Assembly: GCF_947500655.1 (NCBI RefSeq)
Contig: NZ_CANMSK010000004.1
Span: 186,001 to 250,000 of the forward strand
Source: an uncultured Psychrosphaera sp.
Lineage (GTDB): Bacteria > Pseudomonadota > Gammaproteobacteria > Enterobacterales > Alteromonadaceae
Length of the DNA: 64,000 bases
Direction of reading: 5' to 3'
The notes below the pieces were generated by a model that searched no databases, was not told where the DNA came from, and saw nothing but the letters and a program-made list of their open reading frames with translations. Below are positions 28,084-38,162 of the stretch, piece by piece; position 1 is the stretch's first letter, and each line of letters opens with the position of its first letter. Both the position numbers and the translations under genes were made by a program.

Positions 28084-29556
28084 TTACATCATCACAACAT
28101 CAAATTGGTCTTGATTATACAGTGATTCTGTTTTGACCTTAATCTGTTTTCCAATAAAAACCTCTAATTCGGCTAAATTATGGAATTCATCGTTTTCTAA
28201 TGACTCCGCCACTGCCGTTGATGCGTATACAATAAACTTATCGGCATCATAAGCTCGGTTAACACGAACAATTTCACGCAGTAATTCGGCACAAATCGTC
28301 TCTACTGACTTTACATAGCCGCGGCCATTACATACTTCGCATTCACTACATAAAACATGTTCTAGGCTTTCACGTGTACGCTTACGAGTCATTTCAACTA
28401 AGCCTAACGCTGAGAAACCATGTACATTATTTTTAGCACGGTCCTTTGATAAGGCAATTTCTAAACTGTGTAATACTCGTTTTTGATGATCAGTACTAAG
28501 CATATCGATAAAGTCGATAATAATTATACCGCCTAAATTGCGTAACCGTAACTGGCGAGCTATCGCTTGAGTCGCTTCGCTATTGGTATTAAAAATAGTA
28601 TCTTCTAAACTGCGGTGCCCAACAAAGGCTCCCGTATTTATATCTATTGTGGTCATAGCTTCAGTTTGGTCAATTACTAAATAACCACCGGATTTTAAAT
28701 CTACTTTTTTATCTAATGCTCGTTTGATTTCAGACTCAACATCGAACATATCAAAAATTGGGCGTTCACCTGGGTAATATTCTAGCTTTTTGGTTAACTC
28801 AGGCGAAAACTCTTCGGTAAATGCGGTTAGCTCACCAAATGTTAGTTTGGAATCTATTCTTACTCTTTCTAATTCTTCGGCTACAAAATCTCTAATTATG
28901 CGAAAAGCCAAACTTAAATCTTCATACAACACAGCCTGATTTCTAGTTTTCTTTTTCTTCTTTATTATTTTATTCCACAGCTTTTTAAGAAAAACTGCAT
29001 CTTGGGCAAGTTCTTTTTCACCCGCACCTTCGGCTGCAGTTCTAACAATAAAACCGCCATTACCTTCTTCGTAATGATTTTCTACTATGGACTTTAAACG
29101 CTGTCTTTCTGCTTCATTGTCTATTCTTTGTGATACACCTACATGCTTTGAATCTGGCATAAATACTAAATAACGTGAAGGCAATGTTATATCTGTGGTT
29201 AAACGAGCGCCTTTGGTTCCAAGCGGATCTTTGACCACTTGAACTATAATTTTTTGACCTTCTCTCACTAAATCAACAATATCTCTAACTGAGTTGGATT
29301 TAGGAGTTATCTTATCGTTTTCATGGTCATAGGTAATAATGTCAGACGCATGTAAAAATGCTGCTTTTTCCATGCCAATATCAACAAATGCAGCCTGCAT
29401 GCCGGGTAATACTCGGCTAACTTTACCAAGGAAAATATTGCCAACAATACCTACTGTGCTTTGGCGTTCCAAATGTAACTCTTGCAACATGCCATTTTCT
29501 ATTTGAGCAACACGAGTTTCGCTTGGGGTAATATTTATTAATAATTCAACTGACAT
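28084..29556 (-). CDS. rng: Ribonuclease G
   Basis: 490 residues. Endoribonuclease that matures the 5' end of 16S rRNA and decays some mRNAs. N-terminal S1 domain (GNIFLGKVSRVLPGMQAAFVD), an RNase H-like part with a DNase I-like site (IIIIDFIDM), and the zinc-link cysteines in CSECEVCNGRGY. It lacks the long C-terminal scaffold of RNase E, so RNase G is right. Its start overlaps the maf stop. The maf-rng order is that of the E. coli mreBCD-yhdE-rng cluster. Confidence 0.95.
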   Translation of the reverse strand: MSVELLINITPSETRVAQIENGMLQELHLERQSTVGIVGNIFLGKVSRVLPGMQAAFVDIGMEKAAFLHASDIITYDHENDKITPKSNSVRDIVDLVREGQKIIVQVVKDPLGTKGARLTTDITLPSRYLVFMPDSKHVGVSQRIDNEAERQRLKSIVENHYEEGNGGFIVRTAAEGAGEKELAQDAVFLKKLWNKIIKKKKKTRNQAVLYEDLSLAFRIIRDFVAEELERVRIDSKLTFGELTAFTEEFSPELTKKLEYYPGERPIFDMFDVESEIKRALDKKVDLKSGGYLVIDQTEAMTTIDINTGAFVGHRSLEDTIFNTNSEATQAIARQLRLRNLGGIIIIDFIDMLSTDHQKRVLHSLEIALSKDRAKNNVHGFSALGLVEMTRKRTRESLEHVLCSECEVCNGRGYVKSVETICAELLREIVRVNRAYDADKFIVYASTAVAESLENDEFHNLAELEVFIGKQIKVKTESLYNQDQFDVVMM

Positions 29557-30116
29557 TATTCCATCACTTCTTTTAAGGCTTGCTCTATCTCTACAAGAGG
29601 GAGGCCAACTACAGAGCTAACGCTACCATTAATTGCTTTAACAAACTTTCCGCCAATGCCTTGTATTGCATAAGATCCAGCTTTATCTTGTGGTTCACCG
29701 GTATGCCAATAATTAATTATTTCTTCCTCATTTAATGCCTTAAACAATACATCTGTAGAAACTACTTGAGTAATTGTTTTATTTTTACTCATCACTGTAA
29801 ATGCAGTGATAACTTGGTGTTTTTTGTCTGATAGCAAAGATAATATTTTTATACAATCTTGCAAATCTACAGGTTTCCCCAGAATAATATTATTAATAAT
29901 AACTGAGGTATCTGAACCAATAACAATAGCATCTGAGTTCGAACTAAAGATATGTTGTGCTTTCTCTAAGGATAGACGAGAAACATAAGTTGTGGGAGAT
30001 TCGTTGGCTAATACACTTTCATCTATATCAGCAGCTTGCACACTAAATTTGGCAACAATGTGGGACAATAAATCTTTGCGCCTTGGTGATTGACTAGCCA
30101 AAATTATTTTTTGCAT
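29556..30116 (-). CDS. maf: Maf/YhdE nucleoside triphosphate pyrophosphatase
   Basis: 186 residues. Maf-fold enzymes hydrolyse dTTP/UTP or modified nucleotides and may prevent their incorporation. LASQSPRRKDLL at residues 6-17 is the nucleotide-binding signature, followed by GSDTSV near 68 and QDKAGSYAIQGIGG near 143. Position between mreD and rng corresponds to yhdE, the dTTP/UTP type. Its stop shares one base with the rng start, and its ATG is 2 bp after mreD. Confidence 0.92.
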   Translation of the reverse strand: MQKIILASQSPRRKDLLSHIVAKFSVQAADIDESVLANESPTTYVSRLSLEKAQHIFSSNSDAIVIGSDTSVIINNIILGKPVDLQDCIKILSLLSDKKHQVITAFTVMSKNKTITQVVSTDVLFKALNEEEIINYWHTGEPQDKAGSYAIQGIGGKFVKAINGSVSSVVGLPLVEIEQALKEVME

Positions 30117-30118
30117 GA

Positions 30119-30607
30119 TTAACGAATTTTAAACCTTCTGCGATATGAGCGTAAAACAGGAAATAACCATAGCCAAAACAATGCACTAGTAAATGAAGGA
30201 GTGATATATTCAAACGAAAAGTTTACGTTTAATAAAAATCTATTTAGCCAAAACACTACAAGATGAAATAAAACTAAGAAAATACCAACTAACGCAGCTT
30301 GCTGCCAAACTGTAAAGTTACGTAATTTTTGAAAATTTGACGATACCGCGAATACTACTATAGACAATCCTAAAGCATTCACACCAAGTACAGTACCTAG
30401 CAATATATCTAGTAAGAAACCCACTATCCACGCCGTACCAATATTGACTCTTTGTGGTACTGCAATAGCCCAATAAATAACAACCATCGCAGCCCAATCA
30501 GGCCAAATGCCTTTTAATTGGATAGGAAGCGGCATAATATTTAAAATCAGTGCAACTAAAATACTTGCATTGATATACCACCAAGGGGAGGTGCCATTTT
30601 TCGCCAT
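30119..30607 (-). CDS. mreD: Rod shape-determining protein MreD
   Basis: 162 residues with about five membrane segments. Part of the elongasome that positions peptidoglycan synthesis. PLPIQLKGIWPDWAAMVVIYWAI and NIGTAWIVGFLLDILLGTVLG are typical of MreD, and the C-terminus is basic (RSYRRRFKIR). The start shares its first base with the mreC stop. Confidence 0.93.
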   Translation of the reverse strand: MAKNGTSPWWYINASILVALILNIMPLPIQLKGIWPDWAAMVVIYWAIAVPQRVNIGTAWIVGFLLDILLGTVLGVNALGLSIVVFAVSSNFQKLRNFTVWQQAALVGIFLVLFHLVVFWLNRFLLNVNFSFEYITPSFTSALFWLWLFPVLRSYRRRFKIR

Positions 30608-31446
30608 TATTTATCCCTTCCAATTTTATCTTGAGGCCACAACAGGAGAACGTGTTTTAATCTATCAAGTCTTGCTACAGGCTCTGCAATTATATTCATA
30701 AACGGTTGGGATTCATCAGGATAGATCTCAATAACTTTTGCAACTGGATAACCATCAGGAAATATCTCACCTAGACCTGAGGTTATAAGACTGTCACCTA
30801 CTTTTACATCAGTACCATGTGGCAAGTTAATGAGTGACATTTTATTTATATCACCAGTGCCAGATAAAATACCACGTACATCATTACGGGCAATTCTAAT
30901 AGGAATTGAATGTGTTTGGTCGGTAATTAAAATAACTCTAGACGTTGTATTCGCCACGTTGACTATCTGACCAACAACACCAAGATCGTCTAACACAGGC
31001 TGACTTTCATAAACCTTTTGGGATGAGCCTTTATCTATCATCACATTTTGTGAAAATGGATTACTCGCCACGGCCATTATCTCAGCAACTGACTTTTTAA
31101 CTTCTATTCTTAAATTGGTTTGTAGCAGAGCTCTTAACTTCGCATTTTCCGACATTAGCATATTGTAACGCTGTAACTTTTCATTTTGCATTAACTGCAA
31201 CTCTCTAAGTATTTCGTTTTCATCTAATAAGGCTTGTTTTGAAGCTGCATATTTAGATGTTGCATCTAATGCTTGTTGAGGTAAATTTGCTAAGTAGATA
31301 ACCGGTGATACTAAAGTATTTAAATAACTGCGGATCTGTTTAGAACTATCAGTATATACATCGTATGTGATAGTAACAAAGCTAATAACTAAAGCTAAAG
31401 AAAACCTTAAAGGTAATGATGGTCCTGCGCCAAAAATGGGATTCAT
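30607..31446 (-). CDS. mreC: Rod shape-determining protein MreC
   Basis: 279 residues. Bitopic protein linking MreB filaments to periplasmic penicillin-binding enzymes. One N-terminal membrane helix (about 11-28), a coiled coil near 60-105 (ENEILRELQLMQNEKLQRYN), then the beta-barrel part with GVVGQIVNV and ITSGLGEIFPDGYPVAKV. Full length and in the mreB-mreC-mreD order, with a hairpin between mreB and mreC that probably gives stepped-down expression. Confidence 0.95.
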   Translation of the reverse strand: MNPIFGAGPSLPLRFSLALVISFVTITYDVYTDSSKQIRSYLNTLVSPVIYLANLPQQALDATSKYAASKQALLDENEILRELQLMQNEKLQRYNMLMSENAKLRALLQTNLRIEVKKSVAEIMAVASNPFSQNVMIDKGSSQKVYESQPVLDDLGVVGQIVNVANTTSRVILITDQTHSIPIRIARNDVRGILSGTGDINKMSLINLPHGTDVKVGDSLITSGLGEIFPDGYPVAKVIEIYPDESQPFMNIIAEPVARLDRLKHVLLLWPQDKIGRDK

Positions 31447-31479
31447 AATTACTTACTTGTTATTAGATTTATTGAAATA

Positions 31480-31503
31480 AAACGGCAGTGTTGACTGCCG
31501 TTT
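31480..31503 (-). terminator. Hairpin between mreB and mreC
   Basis: AAACGGCAGT/ACTGCCGTTT with a 4-base loop, 40 bp after mreB. It is likely a partial terminator that keeps MreB in excess over MreC and MreD. Confidence 0.75.
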
Positions 31504-31542
31504 ATCATTATTGCGAAATTACAAAACTAAACAAAGGTTAGT

Positions 31543-32613
<1,071 letters not shown>

Positions 32614-32698
32614 CTAAAAAAAACGAATAGCTAACTTTACATAACACCTGCGATTCCGGCAAGCACGAACTGCTAACAAAAGCATAAAATTAGCAAAT

Positions 32699-32722
32699 AA
32701 AAAAGGGGCAAAAGCCCCTTTC
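32699..32722 (-). terminator. Terminator after the PEGA/SUMF1 gene
   Basis: AAAGGGGC/GCCCCTTT stem with AAAA loop, 25 bp after the stop at 32747. Confidence 0.85.
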
Positions 32723-32746
32723 TTAAGATTATGCTGTATTTTTAAT

Positions 32747-34648
32747 CTATCTATCCCTTGCTACACGAAAACCGATGTAGTTTGAACGGAAATTAGAAGC
32801 TATCTCTAAACGAGTAGAAACACGAGCTAAACTAGGAGCAAAGTTCCAAGCACCGCCACGAACGACAGAAACTTGCTCTGAACCTGAGTCACTCCATTCC
32901 CAAACATTACCAATTACGTCATAAAGTCCGAAAGGGTTGCGTTCAAATGATGCTGTTGGAGCTGCACTATTATTTGACCACTCACTTCCACACCAACCAC
33001 AGTTAGCGTTATTACTACCGATAGCATCGCCCCACCAGTAATCTGACTCTGAGTCAGCACGAGCAGCATATTCCCACTCGCCTTCAGTTGGTAAGCGATA
33101 ATTTTTATTTGTGCTAGTAGATAACCAGTTAACATATGCTTTTGCATCATCTAGAGTTACACATACTACAGGGTAGTTATCAGTTTGCTCATAACCAGGA
33201 TTACGCCAATTTATATTTTCGTCATATTTTGGCTCTGAATCACTGTAATAAGCACAACCTTTGCCTTGCTCAGCAACAGTTATATAATTTGTAGCGGCGA
33301 TAAATTGAGAAAAATCAGCTACTGTAATTTCTTTTTCGCCCATACCAAATGAATCTTTAATAGTGTGGGTAACTACTGGACGTTCATTTTCTAAACCACG
33401 TCCCGAAACATCACCCATTTTGAAACCACCAGCAGTAATAGCAACTAATCGAGGGCCTTTTTTATTATTGCCCAACTCATCTTGAATACTACTACCCTTT
33501 GAGAACTTTTTTGTTTCTTTCACCAAATTAACACTGATTTCATAATTTGCTTTTAAATTAACATGCTCCACATACGTCTTATAGCCTACCTTTACAATTT
33601 CAACAGAGTGAGTACCAGCGGGCATCATCACACTTAATTTAGTAGAACCAAAGCTAGCACCGTTAATATAAACTTCATCACCAAATACATTTGAACGTAC
33701 AGTTAGTTCATACATTTCTTTTGGAACTGTTTTTGATTTAACGGCTGCGGAGGTGTTTGCTGATACTGCAGAACCACTATTACTAACGCTAGCTGGAGTG
33801 GCCAAACAATAACGTTCATTTAATTCCAATAACTTACAAGCTTGTGGGCGAGTTAAATTACCAACTAAATCCACATCCATAGTTAATGAATAATTAGCAA
33901 AACCAGAAAACGCTTTTTCAATTACTTTAGCAGTTATAATTTTAACACTTGTACCTGCACCATCACGTCGAGTAGCTACAGACTTTGATTCTGATAACTC
34001 AGCAAATATTTTATCCATATAACGTGCTGATGCTTTTTCTTTAGCAAGCTCTTCAGTACGACGAATACATTCTGACAAAGTCTTTTCCAGGTCACATTCA
34101 ACAGTGTGTTGCACGGTCAACTTACCGGATTTATTAAATTGCGTATATAAACGTTCGACACGAGATTTGTTTAATTGCTCCTTCAAGCCTTCTAACTTAT
34201 TCAATAAAGAATGTTTTAAAACTCGAATATCAGCAACTTCACGCTCTTTCTCTTCAACCGCGATTAATTGATCTTCGATATCTTGCTTATTTTGTTTGTC
34301 GGCGTTTACCGATTTGGTGTACTTTGCGCGGGAAGCTGCAATATCTAAAGTCGGATCTTTTATCATTTTTTGGAATTGATTATTCATCTCTTCCAAAGCT
34401 ATCGCTTTCTCGCGTTCAAGCTTTTTTGATTCTTCACGAAGTGCCGCCAAGTCTATCTTCATTTGCTTAGCTTCATTCATTTGCGTTTGCAAAGCTAAGT
34501 TAGAATCATCGTATTCGATTTTTTTACTTGCGATTTCGGCTTGGGTAGCTTCAACTGTCACAGCTGCTGCTTCTGCAGCTGCAGTTGTTTCTGCATTTAC
34601 ACTTCCCATTACCAAAACACACAATAACGCCAGTAGAGCTCTTAACAT
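32747..34648 (-). CDS. Exported coiled-coil protein with PEGA and SUMF1-type domains
   Basis: 633 residues. Signal peptide about 1-19. A long charged coiled coil follows (about 25-175), then a mixed region to about 285, a PEGA-like segment (about 310-380, with GDEVYINGASFGSTKLSV and PAGTHSVEIVKVGYKTY), and a formylglycine-generating-enzyme-like domain (about 395-633). The last has GDVSGRGLENERP, YRLPTEGEWEYAARA and GNVWEWSDS, ending SNYIGFRVARD. No sulfatase gene is near, so a role as a sulfatase activator is unlikely. Proteins of this build in Shewanella relatives are annotated only by domain. It may be a surface or periplasmic scaffold. It is monocistronic with a 549-bp upstream gap. Confidence 0.8.
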   Translation of the reverse strand: MLRALLALLCVLVMGSVNAETTAAAEAAAVTVEATQAEIASKKIEYDDSNLALQTQMNEAKQMKIDLAALREESKKLEREKAIALEEMNNQFQKMIKDPTLDIAASRAKYTKSVNADKQNKQDIEDQLIAVEEKEREVADIRVLKHSLLNKLEGLKEQLNKSRVERLYTQFNKSGKLTVQHTVECDLEKTLSECIRRTEELAKEKASARYMDKIFAELSESKSVATRRDGAGTSVKIITAKVIEKAFSGFANYSLTMDVDLVGNLTRPQACKLLELNERYCLATPASVSNSGSAVSANTSAAVKSKTVPKEMYELTVRSNVFGDEVYINGASFGSTKLSVMMPAGTHSVEIVKVGYKTYVEHVNLKANYEISVNLVKETKKFSKGSSIQDELGNNKKGPRLVAITAGGFKMGDVSGRGLENERPVVTHTIKDSFGMGEKEITVADFSQFIAATNYITVAEQGKGCAYYSDSEPKYDENINWRNPGYEQTDNYPVVCVTLDDAKAYVNWLSTSTNKNYRLPTEGEWEYAARADSESDYWWGDAIGSNNANCGWCGSEWSNNSAAPTASFERNPFGLYDVIGNVWEWSDSGSEQVSVVRGGAWNFAPSLARVSTRLEIASNFRSNYIGFRVARDR

Positions 34649-35197
34649 AGTACTTCCGTTCCCAAAATTACTTATTATTTATTTCCAGAAAAAAACTGAG
34701 AATTTCAAAAATTTCACATCTTGCTATGCTATTGAGTTAATTCCCAAAGCGCAAGTGCATTTTAATAGTATCGACCTCTTTTATACATTATTGAGTAATT
34801 TTTAGGTTATACAATAAAAAAAACATCCATTATATTTTTATAAATCTTCCGATTAAAAAACTACCAACGACTTTAAAAGTATGGGTTTCAGTAACACAAT
34901 CAACTTACTACGCCGATAAATCATAGATGATTTTATCCCATCTATAAATGGTTGCTAATAATACGTTTAATGAAATAGCTTGTACCATTATAGGCACAAT
35001 ATTAAGATTTTTTGATGTTTTGAGTTTGTTTTTATAACAAATTGTTTGGTATTTACATCACTCAGTGCATGTAAAATATAGGTAAAACTAGCCACTATAA
35101 ATACCTTAGCTGTATTACTATATTTTTAATGTGTTGCATGTCCATCAAATATATACTCTACCAATCAATCTATAACCGTTAGATTTATATCTTAAAT
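34649..35197. other. 549-bp intergenic region between divergent genes
   Basis: AT-rich, with stops in all frames and no recognisable gene remnant. It must hold the promoters of the PEGA/SUMF1 gene and of the PLP enzyme gene at 35198. The only visible structure is a short inverted pair ATAGATG/CATCTAT near 34925-34955. Confidence 0.5.
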
Positions 35198-36103
35198 ATG
35201 AACACAAAGATTTTTGACATTACTCAAATCACACCATTAACTAAGACCTGCTATAAATTGAACTCTGGACAAAACATTCATTTTCAGATGAAACGAGATG
35301 ATCTTATTGATCCTCAAATATCAGGTAATAAATGGCGCAAGCTAAAATTCAACTTTCAACAGTTAGACACTGATAAATACGATGGAATTGCAAGTTTTGG
35401 CGGAGCCTTCTCCAACCATATAGCTGCATTGTCTGCCGCTGGTAAGCAAGCGAACATTAAGACTATCGGTTTTATCAGAACTCATGAGATTGACATTAAT
35501 AATCCAACCCTTTCATTGGCTATGCAAAATGATATGCAGCTTATTGCATTATCACGCGAAGAATATAGAAAACGCCATGAACCAGAATTTATTGAGCAAT
35601 TACAAATAGCCCATCCTAATTATTACTTTGTCCCAGAAGGTGGTAGCAATCATTTAGCCGCTGAGGGCTTAGCTGAATTAGTAGAAGAACTAAAACAGCA
35701 ATCTATCAGTGCTGATAAACATATTATTGCTTGTGCTATTGGTTCAGGTGGGACTATATCTGGGATGTTAGATGCTTTTGAAGATATGAATTTCATCGGT
35801 GTAGCTGCAGTAAAAGACATTCCGCTATTAACAGAGCTTAAGAAAAAATATGGCACGCGGCTAACCATTATCAGCGACAACTTATTTGGCGGCTACGGTA
35901 AAACAACAGATGTGTTGAATGAATTTTGTTTAGACTTTCAACAACAAACTCACATACCTATTGAACCAATTTACACAGGTAAGTTAATGCATACGTTAAT
36001 GTATAGGTTTGATGAACTAGTTAATGACGACAAATCGTTAGTGGCAATTCATACCGGAGGTTTACAAGGGATTAAAGGCTTAAACTATCGGCATCAATAT
36101 TAA
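35198..36103 (+). CDS. D-cysteine desulfhydrase / ACC deaminase family PLP enzyme
   Basis: 301 residues. Fold-type II PLP enzyme. KRDDLIDPQISGNKWRKLKF holds the Schiff-base Lys (SGNKWRK), ASFGGAFSNHIAALSAAG is the phosphate/carboxylate-binding segment, and ACAIGSGGTISG is the PLP phosphate loop. The set fits D-cysteine desulfhydrase and 1-aminocyclopropane-1-carboxylate deaminase; from sequence alone I favour the former because true ACC deaminases are longer. The 3' end overlaps the csrD 3' end by 32 bp, tail to tail. Confidence 0.8.
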   Translation: MNTKIFDITQITPLTKTCYKLNSGQNIHFQMKRDDLIDPQISGNKWRKLKFNFQQLDTDKYDGIASFGGAFSNHIAALSAAGKQANIKTIGFIRTHEIDINNPTLSLAMQNDMQLIALSREEYRKRHEPEFIEQLQIAHPNYYFVPEGGSNHLAAEGLAELVEELKQQSISADKHIIACAIGSGGTISGMLDAFEDMNFIGVAAVKDIPLLTELKKKYGTRLTIISDNLFGGYGKTTDVLNEFCLDFQQQTHIPIEPIYTGKLMHTLMYRFDELVNDDKSLVAIHTGGLQGIKGLNYRHQY

Positions 36104-37967
36104 TTTGTTCTGGACCAAATACTATATGTTCTGATGGCTGTTTAACAAAATGCCCTTGGATCCCATTAATTCCTAACCTCTCTAAAGTTATCATCTCTTG
36201 CTCCGATTCAACCCCAGTTGCAAAAATCATAATGTTTTTATTCGCCACAACATTTTGCAGACTTCGAATGAACATTTGATTTTCCGGTCGTACCTGTATT
36301 TGATTAACTAAACTTTGATGTAGTTTTAAATAATTAACATCTAAGTAATCCAGATAACCTGTATCTAATACATATAAGCCGACTTGGTCGATCATAAACT
36401 GAACTTGAAAACGACGAACCGCTGCAAACGTTGAAGACATTTTTTTAGCATTTTGTGCTAACTCGAATTCTGAGATTTCAAATATAAAATACTTAGTAAG
36501 ATCAACATTTACTTTTAAAAATTGAATTAACCAACTACAAAAATCTTTATTTAACCAGCTATCTATATGAATATTCACCGAGATAGGCGTTAAATCTCCT
36601 TGCTTCATTACATCTACAACGCCCAATAAAACCTGCCTATCTATTAATGGTATCAAGCCACATTTTTTAGCCATAGGGAAAAAAACTTTGCCATTAATTA
36701 ATTCACCACGAGTATCTTGCATGCGAGCCAATACTTCATGGTGGTGTACTCTCATGTCTACACCAATTACTGGTTGAAACAACAAAACAAAACTGTTTGT
36801 ATCAATTGCATTTTGAATGGCTGTACGCCAGCGCACTGAGCCTTTGATTTCTGATGCTGGGAGTTGCCCTGAGTCATACATAAACCAACCTGAAGGCCCA
36901 TGCAGCTGCGCCGCTCTCAATGCCATATCAGCTTCAGCTAATATTTTAAATGTATCGTCTTCTCTGTCATACATATCAACACCAATATGACAAACAACAT
37001 TAGTATCAATGTAATCAGGTAATTTTACTTTTTGGCTCATTCTAAGAATACTAAGAGCTATCCTTTCCACTTCATTACCGTCAACATAAGGTAATAAAAT
37101 AGCAAAATCATTGGGACTTATACGCGATACAACTGATTGAGCTGTATCATCTACATATTCTTTTAGTATTTCCGAATACTGCTGCAGTATTTGAGCAACC
37201 GCATGTTTACCATCTCGGTCACGAATGATATCTAACATATCAAATTGTATAATTAAAACGGCACCATATACTTTATCTTCGTCTTGTAAAACTGAATCCA
37301 ATCTATGCTCAAAATAAAGTCGATTACCCAAACCCGTATGATAATCTAAAAATGTTTTGCTACGAATAGAATGGTCAGCTTTACTTCCTGTTTTTTGAGC
37401 CTCATTTTTTGCTTGGATGACATGACGGATAGTATTGACTAAGCTGTATGAGGTATTTGTTAAGTAAAACTTAAACTGCTCATTTTTATCATATCGATTA
37501 GCCCACGCTTCCAGTTGAATTAAAACTTTCCAGTGTTTATATAAATTTAGATGAGCCACAATTAAAATAATTAATACGGTCAAAAATAGGATCAAATTGA
37601 CTATAAAAAATTGAATGAAATAAGCTGAAAACATTGATTTGTGGATTAACAGTATATGGCCGCCATCGACTGGGAATGTAGTTTTTTCAGCATTCCAGCT
37701 CTTGCCAAATATTTTACGTTTTTGCGTATAACCTGCAATATCTATTAATTGCCATTCTAAAATAATTGGGGATAAGGGTTTGATTATATCTAGAGGTAAA
37801 GAAAGCTCGAGCATTTGCTCGGTATATTGAAGTTGAGCATTGATTTGGCTTAAATGATCGTGTTTTGCTGCGGTATAAAACATGCCGTTTATTAAAATAA
37901 AAACAACACAAATCAACATCGTGATATGCCTTGTGACTAAATCAAATAAAATGCGTGAAAACTGCAT
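36072..37967 (-). CDS. csrD: CsrD-like degenerate GGDEF-EAL membrane protein
   Basis: 631 residues. Two membrane helices (about 13-32 and 116-139) bracket a short periplasmic part, then a HAMP-like linker, a GGDEF domain and an EAL domain. Both active sites are degenerate: the GGDEF position reads SPNDF and the EAL position reads EVL, so it should neither make nor hydrolyse c-di-GMP. In E. coli CsrD has the same build, targets CsrB/CsrC RNAs for RNase E decay, and is encoded next to mreB; here it is two genes from mreB. These points together support the call. Confidence 0.82.
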   Translation of the reverse strand: MQFSRILFDLVTRHITMLICVVFILINGMFYTAAKHDHLSQINAQLQYTEQMLELSLPLDIIKPLSPIILEWQLIDIAGYTQKRKIFGKSWNAEKTTFPVDGGHILLIHKSMFSAYFIQFFIVNLILFLTVLIILIVAHLNLYKHWKVLIQLEAWANRYDKNEQFKFYLTNTSYSLVNTIRHVIQAKNEAQKTGSKADHSIRSKTFLDYHTGLGNRLYFEHRLDSVLQDEDKVYGAVLIIQFDMLDIIRDRDGKHAVAQILQQYSEILKEYVDDTAQSVVSRISPNDFAILLPYVDGNEVERIALSILRMSQKVKLPDYIDTNVVCHIGVDMYDREDDTFKILAEADMALRAAQLHGPSGWFMYDSGQLPASEIKGSVRWRTAIQNAIDTNSFVLLFQPVIGVDMRVHHHEVLARMQDTRGELINGKVFFPMAKKCGLIPLIDRQVLLGVVDVMKQGDLTPISVNIHIDSWLNKDFCSWLIQFLKVNVDLTKYFIFEISEFELAQNAKKMSSTFAAVRRFQVQFMIDQVGLYVLDTGYLDYLDVNYLKLHQSLVNQIQVRPENQMFIRSLQNVVANKNIMIFATGVESEQEMITLERLGINGIQGHFVKQPSEHIVFGPEQINIDADSLSL

Positions 37968-38091
37968 GTCCGTATACTTATAATTATTATGTTTTAATTT
38001 ACTCTGAGCAAAATCACCATATTAATGTGATGGAATTTTAAAGCAAATATTGGGGTAAAGTTAATATTAATAGTTATACACCATTAGAAAT

Positions 38092-38120
38092 AAAAAAGGC
38101 GGGATATCCCCACCTTTTTT
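38092..38120 (-). terminator. Terminator after the porin gene
   Basis: AAAAAAGGCGGG/CCCCACCTTTTTT stem with ATAT loop, 43 bp after the porin stop; ends the VTC-DUF4956-porin operon. Confidence 0.8.
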
Positions 38121-38162
38121 AGCAAAAAGCTAAAAATCACAGCAATTTATAGTAATTCAGTC

